Assembly (NCBI GenBank): GCA_964531285.1
Contig: CAZHDI010000149.1
Span: 1 to 5,935, forward strand
Source: CAZHDI01 sp964531285
GTDB taxonomy: Bacteria > Pseudomonadota > Alphaproteobacteria > JAJFIK01
Length of the DNA: 5,935 nt
Direction of reading: 5' to 3'
This document shows positions 1 to 4,903 of this stretch, piece after piece; positions within the stretch are counted from its first letter, which is position 1, and every line of letters starts with the position of its first letter. Made by a program: the position numbers and the translations under genes. The notes under the pieces were generated by a model, which searched no databases, was not told the origin of the DNA, and saw only the letters and a list, made by a program, of their open reading frames with translations.

Positions 1-472
1 GATTGTCCGCATGCGCGCCGCCATTGATGATGTTCATCATCGGCACCGGCAGCACGCTCGCCGACGGCCCGCCGACATAGCGGTAAAGCGGCAGGGAGCA
101 ACTTTCCGCCGCCGCCTTGGCGACCGCCAGCGAGACGCCGAGAATGGCATTGGCGCCAAGCTCGCTCTTGTTCTGGGTCCCGTCGAGATCGATCATGATG
201 CGGTCGATCTGGATCTGGTCCTCCGCATCCCGGCCCTGGAGCGCCTGGAAAATCTCGGTGTTCACCGCCTGGACCGCCTTGCGCACGCCCTTGCCGCCGA
301 ACCGCGAGCCGCCGTCGCGCCGCTCGACCGCCTCATGGGCGCCGGTCGAGGCCCCCGAGGGCACCGCCGCCCGGCCCCGCGCACCGTCTTCCAGGCCAAC
401 ATCGACTTCGACCGTGGGATTGCCCCGGCTGTCGAGGATTTCGCGGGCGTGAATATCGACGATGGCGGTCAT
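1..472 (-). CDS. eno: Enolase (phosphopyruvate hydratase), N-terminal part; gene runs off the left edge
   Basis: Enolase interconverts 2-phosphoglycerate and phosphoenolpyruvate in cytosolic glycolysis and gluconeogenesis, and needs Mg2+. The first 157 codons are present, against about 425-430 in the family, so the C-terminal barrel with most catalytic residues is missing. The N-terminal capping domain is clear. ILDSRGNPTVEVDV (residues 12-25) is the family's opening signature. VPSGASTGAHEAVE (37-50) is the mobile active-site loop carrying the serine that helps close over substrate. ELGANAILGVSLAVAKA (104-120) and LPVPMMNIINGGAHADN (141-157) are hallmark stretches, and His154 matches the conserved active-site histidine (His159 of the yeast enzyme). 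The start is the ATG at 472-470, with a GGAGAG Shine-Dalgarno 5 bases upstream. The gene lies 141 bases below the aldo/keto reductase in the same direction and may have its own promoter, though I see no convincing -35/-10 pair. Identity is near certain. Confidence 0.97.
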   Translation of the reverse strand, partial: MTAIVDIHAREILDSRGNPTVEVDVGLEDGARGRAAVPSGASTGAHEAVERRDGGSRFGGKGVRKAVQAVNTEIFQALQGRDAEDQIQIDRIMIDLDGTQNKSELGANAILGVSLAVAKAAAESCSLPLYRYVGGPSASVLPVPMMNIINGGAHADN

Positions 473-477
473 GGCGG

Positions 478-483
478 CTCTCC
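478..483 (-). promoter_or_regulatory. Shine-Dalgarno of enolase
   Basis: The minus strand reads GGAGAG, 5 bases before the enolase ATG at 472. It is a strong ribosome binding site, as expected for a highly expressed glycolytic gene, and it supports the chosen start, which also aligns with the usual enolase N-terminus. Confidence 0.75.
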
Positions 484-505
484 AACCCTGGCTGTGGTCC
501 CGATC

Positions 506-523
506 GCGGGCATTCTGGCCCGC
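506..523 (-). other. Small hairpin in the enolase 5' leader
   Basis: GCGGGC (518-523) and its reverse complement (506-511) form a perfect 6-bp GC-rich stem around a 6-base loop. On the minus strand it sits 33 bases before the enolase start codon. It is not followed by a T tract, so it is not an intrinsic terminator. It could be a leader structure or chance in GC-rich DNA. No known riboswitch class is recognised. Confidence 0.25.
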
Positions 524-556
524 CAGTGATAGCCAAACCGTGACGGGAGAGAAAGG

Positions 557-578
557 GTCCTGCCCGCGCGCCAGGGAC
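557..578 (-). terminator. Possible weak terminator hairpin after the aldo/keto reductase
   Basis: Read on the minus strand, GTCCCTG (578-572) can pair with CAGGAC (562-557), with one bulged C and a 9-base GC-rich loop. A pyrimidine-rich run, CCTTTCTCTCCC, follows. It begins 35 bases after the aldo/keto reductase stop. The run is not a true T tract, so intrinsic termination would be weak. The call rests on position and approximate shape only. Confidence 0.22.
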
Positions 579-613
579 GAATCCGGAAAATATCCCGAAA
601 CGGCCCCCGCTTC

Positions 614-1570
614 TTAATCCCCCGAAACGCTGGCGATATGGCCGAACAGACGTTCCAGTTCCGCCAGGACCGGTTCGGGAAGCGGCGGCGCGGTGATCGA
701 GGCGATATTCGCGGCCAGATGGTCGCGGTTGCCGGTGCCGGTCAGAACCACATCGGCGCCGGGCGTATGACGGCAGAAGCGGTAGGCGGCATCGGCGAGG
801 CTCGACGCGCCGCCCTCGCCGGTCACCAGCGCCTCGATCCGGGCGGCATCGGCATCGGCCGCGGCGATCGCGCCCTGGGCGGCGAGCTTGTCGAGCACGG
901 GCTGCAAAGCCTCGACCGATTGCAGCGCGCGGCGCACCGCGAACATGATCTGAGTGCCGATCTTTGTCGCGGCCGCCGTATCGAGCACGCCCCGGCGCGC
1001 GGAGGGATTGAGCAGGTTGAAGCCAACCATGACCACGTCATAATCGCCGTCGGCCATGGCCTGCTTGAGCATGGCGTGATCGGTATCGCCGTGAAATAAT
1101 TCGGTGATCCCGAGGAACCGGGCCTTGCCCTGCGCTTGCGCGTCTTTCAGGACTGGGAGCAACGTCTCGCGGCAGGCGGTATATTGCACCGGCTGAACGC
1201 CATGCAGATTGAGGATGTCGATCCGGTCGGTATCGAGGCGGCGCAGGCACCCGTCGATCCGCTGGGCCAACACCTCCGGCGTGCAGACCTCAGGCTCCAT
1301 GTTCCATTTGTCGCCGGCAAACACCGGCACCTTGGTGGAGACGATGACCTGATCGCGCCGGTCCGCGATGGCCTTGCCCACCGCCGGTTCCGTGCCGTAC
1401 ATGGCCGCGGTATCGATCAGGGTCACGCCCAGATCCATCGCGGCGCGGACGATATCGGCGGCATGGTCCTCGGACTTGCCGTAGCCCATGCCCAGCCGGC
1501 TGGCACCGCCGCAGCCGAGCCCGGCCACGCTGACCTCCAGATTGGTCCGCCCCAGGATGGTCGTTTGCAT
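614..1570 (-). CDS. Aldo/keto reductase family oxidoreductase
   Basis: A 318-residue cytosolic NAD(P)(H)-dependent oxidoreductase of the aldo/keto reductase superfamily, a TIM barrel that interconverts carbonyls and alcohols. The catalytic tetrad is visible: Asp53 and Tyr58 (in LIDTAAMYG), Lys80 (in VIVSTK) and His123 (in LNLHGV). Near the C-terminus, VVLTGTGNRDHLAANI (274-289) matches the family's cofactor-phosphate-binding segment. Length is normal. An in-frame ATG at 1696 would add 42 residues, but that extension overlaps the upstream carboxylase gene and has no family resemblance. The ATG at 1570 has GAAGG 8 bases upstream, whereas the one at 1576 leaves only 2 bases, so 1570 is preferred. 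The gene begins 11 bases after the methylcrotonyl-CoA carboxylase-type subunit, so the two are probably cotranscribed. Substrate is unknown; a role in acyl-CoA or terpenoid-side carbonyl metabolism is a guess from context. Confidence 0.9.
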   Translation of the reverse strand: MQTTILGRTNLEVSVAGLGCGGASRLGMGYGKSEDHAADIVRAAMDLGVTLIDTAAMYGTEPAVGKAIADRRDQVIVSTKVPVFAGDKWNMEPEVCTPEVLAQRIDGCLRRLDTDRIDILNLHGVQPVQYTACRETLLPVLKDAQAQGKARFLGITELFHGDTDHAMLKQAMADGDYDVVMVGFNLLNPSARRGVLDTAAATKIGTQIMFAVRRALQSVEALQPVLDKLAAQGAIAAADADAARIEALVTGEGGASSLADAAYRFCRHTPGADVVLTGTGNRDHLAANIASITAPPLPEPVLAELERLFGHIASVSGD

Positions 1571-1578
1571 CGGCATCG

Positions 1579-1584
1579 CCTTCA
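1579..1584 (-). promoter_or_regulatory. Shine-Dalgarno of the aldo/keto reductase, overlapping the upstream stop codon
   Basis: The minus strand reads TGAAGG. TGA (1584-1582) is the stop of the carboxylase subunit, and GAAGG (1583-1579) is the ribosome binding site of the next gene. Spacing is 8 bases to the ATG at 1570 and only 2 to the ATG at 1576, which decides the start in favour of 1570. The overlap suggests that ribosomes finishing the first gene help to start the second. Confidence 0.65.
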
Positions 1585-3189
1585 CATTCTGAAGACGCCG
1601 AACCGCGTCTTCGGGATTGGAGCATTGAGCGCCGCCGAGAGCGCGAGGCTCAGCACCCGGCGGGTATCGCGCGGGCGGATGATCCCATCGTCCCACAGGC
1701 GCGCGGTGGCAAAGTAGGGATTGCCCTCTTCTTCATATTGCGCGCGGATCGGCGCCTTGAAAGCCTCTTCTTCATTGGCGGTCCAGGCCTCGCCGCGGGC
1801 CTCCAGCCCGTCGCGGCGGACCGTCGCGAGCACGCACGCCGCTTGCTCGCCGCCCATAACCGAAATGCGCGCATTCGGCCAGGTGAACAGGAAGCGCGGC
1901 CCATAGGCCCGCCCGCACATGCCGTAATTGCCCGCGCCGTAAGACCCGCCGATCAGGACCGTGAATTTCGGCACCTGAGCGCAGGACACCGCGGTCACCA
2001 TCTTGGCGCCGTCCTTGGCGATGCCACCCGCCTCGTATTTCCGGCCCACCATGAAACCGGCAATGTTCTGCAAGAAGACGAGCGGAATGCCCCGCTGGCT
2101 GCACAACTCAATGAAATGCGCCGCCTTCAGCGCACTTTCGGAGAACAGGATCCCGTTATTGGCGACGATCCCAACCGGCACGCCATCGATATGCGCAAAG
2201 CCGGTCACGATGGTCGTGCCATAGGCCGCCTTGAACTCGTCGAGCCGCGAGCCGTCGACAATCCGCGCGATCACTTCGCGCACATCATATTGAGTAGACA
2301 GCGTGGCCGGGACGATGCCGTCGAGATCCGCCGGATCGTAAGCGGGCGCTTCCGGCGTCTTGAGATCGAGATCGACCCGTTTGACACCGTTCAGCGTACC
2401 GACCACCTGCCGTGCCAGCGCCAGCGCATGGGTGTCGTCCATGGCATAGTGATCGGCGACGCCCGAGACCTTGGCATGGACATCCGCCCCGCCCAGATCC
2501 TCCGCGCTTACCTCCTCGCCGGTCGCGGCTTTCACCAGCGGCGGGCCGCCCAGAAAGATCGTGCCCTGACGGCGCACGATGATCGTCTCGTCGGACATGG
2601 CCGGCACATAGGCGCCGCCCGCCGTGCACGAGCCCATGACCACGGCGATCTGCGGAATGCCCTCGGCGGACATATTGGCCTGATTATAGAAGATCCGGCC
2701 GAAATGCTCCTTGTCGGGAAAGATATCGGCCTGATTGGGCAGGTTCGCCCCGCCGGAGTCGACGAGATAAAGGCACGGCAGCCGGTTTTCCCGGGCGATT
2801 TCCTGGGCGCGCAGATGCTTTTTGACCGTCTCCGGATAATAGGTGCCGCCCTTGATGGTCGCGTCGTTGCACACGATCATGCACTCGCGCCCCATGACCC
2901 GGCCGATCCCGGTGATCATGCTCGCGCCGTGAATGGTGCCGCCATGCATGCCATAGGCCGCGAGGGGCGACAGCTCCAGAAACGGCGCGCCCTGATCGAG
3001 CAGGCCCTCGACCCGGTCGCGCGGCAGCAGCTTGCCCCGGCCTTCATGGCGCTCGCGCGAGCGCTCATCCCCGCCTTTGGCCGCGTCGCCCAGGCGCTCC
3101 TCCAGCCGGCCGGTGAGCGTCGCCATGGCCTGGGCATTGGCCTTGAAGGCGTCGGACCGGGGATCGATAGCGGACTGAATGACGGACAT
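1582..3189 (-). CDS. mccB: Methylcrotonyl-CoA carboxylase-type carboxyltransferase (beta) subunit
   Basis: A 535-residue biotin-dependent acyl-CoA carboxyltransferase. It moves CO2 from carboxybiotin on the alpha subunit to an acyl-CoA, most likely 3-methylcrotonyl-CoA giving 3-methylglutaconyl-CoA in leucine breakdown. Both crotonase-like halves are complete. The N half (about 30-290) has KGGTYYPETVKKHLRAQEIA (113-132), YLVDSGGANLP (141-151), HFGRIFYNQ (162-170) and MGSCTAGGAYVPAM (185-198), which holds the first oxyanion-hole glycines. The C half (about 300-535) has NNGILFSESALKA (344-356), GGSYGAGNYGMCGRAY (414-429) and ARISVMGGEQA (440-450), and ends KTRFGVFRM like classical MCC beta chains. 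Length equals the family norm. The ATG at 3189 has a weak GGAA 6 bases upstream. No alpha (biotin) subunit lies on either side. Geranyl-CoA carboxylase beta (AtuC) is the main alternative; propionyl-CoA carboxylase is less likely given the GNYGMCGRAY stretch. The family is certain, the exact substrate probable. Confidence 0.9.
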   Translation of the reverse strand: MSVIQSAIDPRSDAFKANAQAMATLTGRLEERLGDAAKGGDERSRERHEGRGKLLPRDRVEGLLDQGAPFLELSPLAAYGMHGGTIHGASMITGIGRVMGRECMIVCNDATIKGGTYYPETVKKHLRAQEIARENRLPCLYLVDSGGANLPNQADIFPDKEHFGRIFYNQANMSAEGIPQIAVVMGSCTAGGAYVPAMSDETIIVRRQGTIFLGGPPLVKAATGEEVSAEDLGGADVHAKVSGVADHYAMDDTHALALARQVVGTLNGVKRVDLDLKTPEAPAYDPADLDGIVPATLSTQYDVREVIARIVDGSRLDEFKAAYGTTIVTGFAHIDGVPVGIVANNGILFSESALKAAHFIELCSQRGIPLVFLQNIAGFMVGRKYEAGGIAKDGAKMVTAVSCAQVPKFTVLIGGSYGAGNYGMCGRAYGPRFLFTWPNARISVMGGEQAACVLATVRRDGLEARGEAWTANEEEAFKAPIRAQYEEEGNPYFATARLWDDGIIRPRDTRRVLSLALSAALNAPIPKTRFGVFRM

Positions 3190-3277
3190 GGGCTGTTCCG
3201 GTGATAAACAAACGGGGCGGGTTTGGCTCTAGCTGTCGGCGATCAATCCGGACACGTCATTCCGGACGTTACACGAG

Positions 3278-3301
3278 CCCAAAAACCGTGAGGTTTTTGG
3301 G
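3278..3301. repeat. Perfect 10-bp hairpin within the intergenic element
   Basis: CCCAAAAACC (3278-3287) and GGTTTTTGGG (3292-3301) form a perfect 10-bp stem closed by the 4-base loop GTGA. The T run lies inside the stem rather than after it, so it is not a standard intrinsic terminator on either strand. It stands out as AT-rich in a GC-rich window. Confidence 0.7.
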
Positions 3302-3317
3302 TGGCGAGTGTTCAGAG

Positions 3318-3365
3318 CCGGAATCCAGAGTAGCTTGGTCCGTACCCGGGGGCCCTGGATTCCGG
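3318..3365. repeat. 11-bp inverted repeat in the middle of the intergenic element
   Basis: CCGGAATCCAG (3318-3328) is the exact reverse complement of CTGGATTCCGG (3355-3365), with 26 GC-rich bases between. GAG (3315-3317) and CTC (3370-3372) can extend the stem across a small asymmetric bulge. The CCGGAAT core also occurs in the outer 12-bp arms, so the element may have been built from duplicated arms. Confidence 0.65.
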
Positions 3366-3371
3366 ATAGCT

Positions 3372-3430
3372 CAATTTGCTGGCCAAATCCGACGCCCGCT
3401 ACCGCGGGTACTGGGATTTGGCGCAAATTG
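3372..3430. repeat. Long interrupted hairpin in the intergenic element
   Basis: Two consecutive perfect stems stack: CAATTTGC (3372-3379) with GCAAATTG (3423-3430), and GCCAAATCC (3382-3390) with GGATTTGGC (3414-3422). Only a 2-base bulge on one side separates them. A further CCCGC/GCGGG pair (3395-3399 and 3404-3408) closes on the loop TACC. With 17 outer pairs plus 5 inner ones, this is the most stable-looking structure in the window. No T tract follows on either strand. Confidence 0.7.
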
Positions 3431-3488
3431 GCTTCCGGAATGACGCAACAGCGAGATTTCAATTCCTCACAGTCTCTAGCATGGACCC

Positions 3489-3794
3489 TTAGCTCAGCAC
3501 CAGACGCTGAGGCTGGATCGTCGGCACGCGTGCGACGCGGCCCTTGGCCTCCAAATCGAGCTTGACCGTCGTGACATGCCAGGACACCGACCCCAGTTGC
3601 GCCAGGTCCTCCGGCGACAGGCGCACGCGCACCGCGTCGCACAGATCGGCAAAGGCCAGCCCCTTTTGCCCGGCCTGCCTCACCGCATGCAGGATCGCGG
3701 CGGCAACCGCGTCGTATTTCCAGCGCGGAATGCGGGTCGGCGCCTTACCGGGCGTCGGGGTCTCACAGACCACCTTGTTTTCCGTCTCGCTCAT
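3489..3794 (-). CDS. Small winged-helix-like protein, probably DUF6958-type
   Basis: A 101-residue protein with no signal peptide or membrane segment, presumably cytosolic. After a short polar N-terminus comes RIPRWKYDAVAAAILHAVRQ (21-40), a first helix. The second is GLAFADLCDAVRVRLS (45-60), and WHVTTVKLDLEAKGRVARVP (72-91) looks like a recognition helix followed by a wing. The WHVTTVKLDLEAKG pattern recalls, from memory, small proteins annotated DUF6958. The fold suggests DNA or protein binding, but no function is established. The ATG at 3794 overlaps the stop of the metallohydrolase as ATGA, and CAGGAG lies 10 bases upstream, so translation is probably coupled. It is the last gene of the apparent thiolase operon, followed by the inverted-repeat element. 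A transcriptional regulator of the operon is possible but unproven. The gene is likely real; the family name is moderately sure. Confidence 0.75.
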   Translation of the reverse strand: MSETENKVVCETPTPGKAPTRIPRWKYDAVAAAILHAVRQAGQKGLAFADLCDAVRVRLSPEDLAQLGSVSWHVTTVKLDLEAKGRVARVPTIQPQRLVLS

Positions 3795-4903
3795 GTCGGC
3801 ATCACTCCTGTGGTCTCATGGCCTGCCCCCAGACCCTCGATCATGCGCGCCGTGACCTCCCCGGCCCGCGCGAACACCGCATCCTTCCAGGCCGCCTCGT
3901 CGGGATAGAATGTATCGCGCAAGGCCGTTTTGATGGCCTGGCCCGCCGCGCTCTGGACCGTCCCATGGGCGTGGAGCCAATTGTCCATCCGCAGCGCATC
4001 CAGCATGTCGGCCAGGGGCCGCGTGCCGAACTCCAGGGTCAGCGCCGTAATCTCCACGCCGGGCGCGACCGGCTTCCACACCTCGCCCAGATCGCCGCTG
4101 AGCTTGGCCGAAACCGATGTGCCGTCCGTGGTCGTCGTAACCGCACCGAGCCAGGCCGCGCAGCGGTCCGCACAGCCCGGCAGACTGGCCTTCGTGATGA
4201 TCTCGCCAACACCGAACGGACCCAGCCCGGTGTGCAGATCGATATGCCCGATCCGCCGCGCCCCGGCGCAGTGCCGGGCCAGGATCTCGCGCACGGTCGT
4301 ATTGGACCAGGCCGGCGCCCGTCCGCCATAGAACAGGCCGTCCGTATAGGACCATTGCCCGCCCGTCGCCGCCGCCTGAAACGCCCGTGCGCCATGCGCG
4401 TCGGTGTAGGCCGCGATCCGGGCATCATGGGCCGGCTTGGCCGTATCGAGATCGGGCGGCGAGAGCATGCCATGCACGCCCGCATAGGCACTGTCGTCCG
4501 GATACGGCGCATCATGATCGAGAAAGTTGCGGTTCAGGTCCACATTGTCTTCGTTCACGCGCCGGGTATGCGCGAATCCGTAGGGATTGACCGCATGGAT
4601 CATCACAAGCGCCATGCCGTCGGGCAGGCGCTCGTGAAGGTCGTCGCGTAAAAGGCCGGTCTGAATGCCCGACCCGCAATGGCCCTCGACGCCGTGGACA
4701 CCGCTCGTCAGCACCAGGACGCTGGAGGCCGCCGTCTCCGGACCCAGGCGCGCGACATCCATGTAAAGCGGTTCATCGCGCAGCCCGTTCGCCCGGACAT
4801 GCTGATGGGCCTCAAGCCGTGCCCCGGCGGCCTTGGCCGCATCGAGGAACCGCTTGCGGCCCATGCCATAGCTGTCCGGGAAATGCCGGGCCGCGCCGGT
4901 CAT
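3791..4903 (-). CDS. DUF2817 family M14-like zinc metallohydrolase
   Basis: A 370-residue protein that resembles the DUF2817 group of the M14 carboxypeptidase/succinylglutamate-desuccinylase superfamily, which hydrolyses peptide or amide bonds with one zinc. LTSGVHGVEGHCGSG (65-79) supplies the H-x-x-E zinc pair (His70, Glu73). HIDLHTGLG (220-228) supplies the third histidine (probably His224). VDLNRNF (121-127) is the M14 substrate-carboxylate motif. TLEFGT (289-294) holds the likely catalytic glutamate (Glu291). No signal peptide is seen, so it is probably cytosolic. The ATG at 4903 overlaps the thiolase stop as TGATG and begins MTGAARHFPDSYG, typical of this family. An in-frame ATG at 4954 would add 17 arginine-rich residues inside the thiolase gene and is rejected. 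Its stop overlaps the next start (ATGA). Substrate is unknown. Placement between a thiolase and a winged-helix protein suggests acyl-amide or amino-acid conjugate metabolism, which is only inference. Confidence 0.88.
   Translation of the reverse strand: MTGAARHFPDSYGMGRKRFLDAAKAAGARLEAHQHVRANGLRDEPLYMDVARLGPETAASSVLVLTSGVHGVEGHCGSGIQTGLLRDDLHERLPDGMALVMIHAVNPYGFAHTRRVNEDNVDLNRNFLDHDAPYPDDSAYAGVHGMLSPPDLDTAKPAHDARIAAYTDAHGARAFQAAATGGQWSYTDGLFYGGRAPAWSNTTVREILARHCAGARRIGHIDLHTGLGPFGVGEIITKASLPGCADRCAAWLGAVTTTTDGTSVSAKLSGDLGEVWKPVAPGVEITALTLEFGTRPLADMLDALRMDNWLHAHGTVQSAAGQAIKTALRDTFYPDEAAWKDAVFARAGEVTARMIEGLGAGHETTGVMPT
3805..3810 (-). promoter_or_regulatory. Shine-Dalgarno of the winged-helix gene
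   Basis: The minus strand reads CAGGAG 10 bases before the ATG at 3794, inside the last codons of the metallohydrolase. It supports that start and shows that the small gene can load ribosomes itself as well as by coupling. Confidence 0.6.

Larger units (their letters stand above)
3255..3445. repeat. Nested inverted-repeat intergenic element (candidate dispersed repeat or MITE-like)
   Basis: This occupies most of the 299-base gap between the small winged-helix gene and the carboxylase gene. The ends are a perfect 12-bp inverted repeat, CGTCATTCCGGA (3255-3266) against TCCGGAATGACG (3434-3445). Inside are three further palindromic units in series: 3278-3301, 3318-3365 and 3372-3430. CATTCCGG- and GGAATCCAG-type arms resemble the short dispersed palindromic repeats common between genes in alphaproteobacteria. 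No ORF inside has family-like sequence, and there is no transposase. It could be a non-autonomous mobile element, a REP/BIME-like repeat, or a structured RNA or terminator region between two operons. The inverted repeats are directly visible; the assignment to a dispersed family is inference. Confidence 0.7.

Noticed and set aside
1571..1696. N-terminal extension of the aldo/keto reductase from the ATG at 1696
   Set aside because: It overlaps the carboxylase C-terminus, is proline- and arginine-rich and unlike the family. A better-placed Shine-Dalgarno precedes the ATG at 1570.
638..1717. Plus-strand open frames of 153 and 193 codons
   Set aside because: They are antisense shadows of the aldo/keto reductase, with no ribosome binding site or recognisable domain.
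1738..3204. Long open frame of 488 codons on the plus strand
   Set aside because: It lies entirely antisense to the well-supported carboxyltransferase gene. Its translation is rich in Arg, His, Gly and Ala with no family motif, as expected for a codon-position shadow in GC-rich DNA.
3190..3254. Sigma-70 promoter for the carboxylase gene
   Set aside because: A TTGATC near 3247-3242 on the minus strand could be a -35, but no acceptable -10 lies at 16-18 bases, so I do not call a promoter.
3278..3301. Intrinsic terminator at the A5/T5 hairpin
   Set aside because: The T run is part of the stem, and no T tract follows the stem on either strand.
3201..3443. Plus-strand open frame of 80 codons inside the repeat element
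   Set aside because: It is formed largely by the palindromic repeat sequence, with no plausible ribosome binding site or domain.
3255..3445. CRISPR array or tRNA in the structured intergenic region
   Set aside because: The repeats are inverted and unevenly spaced rather than direct with regular spacers. No cloverleaf or anticodon arm can be drawn, and no cas gene is nearby.
3229..3642. Minus-strand open frame of 137 codons crossing the intergenic element and the small gene
   Set aside because: It overlaps the winged-helix gene in another frame and runs through the inverted repeats. The translation shows no conserved pattern.
3818..4651. Plus-strand open frame of 277 codons
   Set aside because: It is antisense to the DUF2817 metallohydrolase, whose zinc and catalytic motifs are intact. 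The plus-strand product is low-complexity and Arg-rich.
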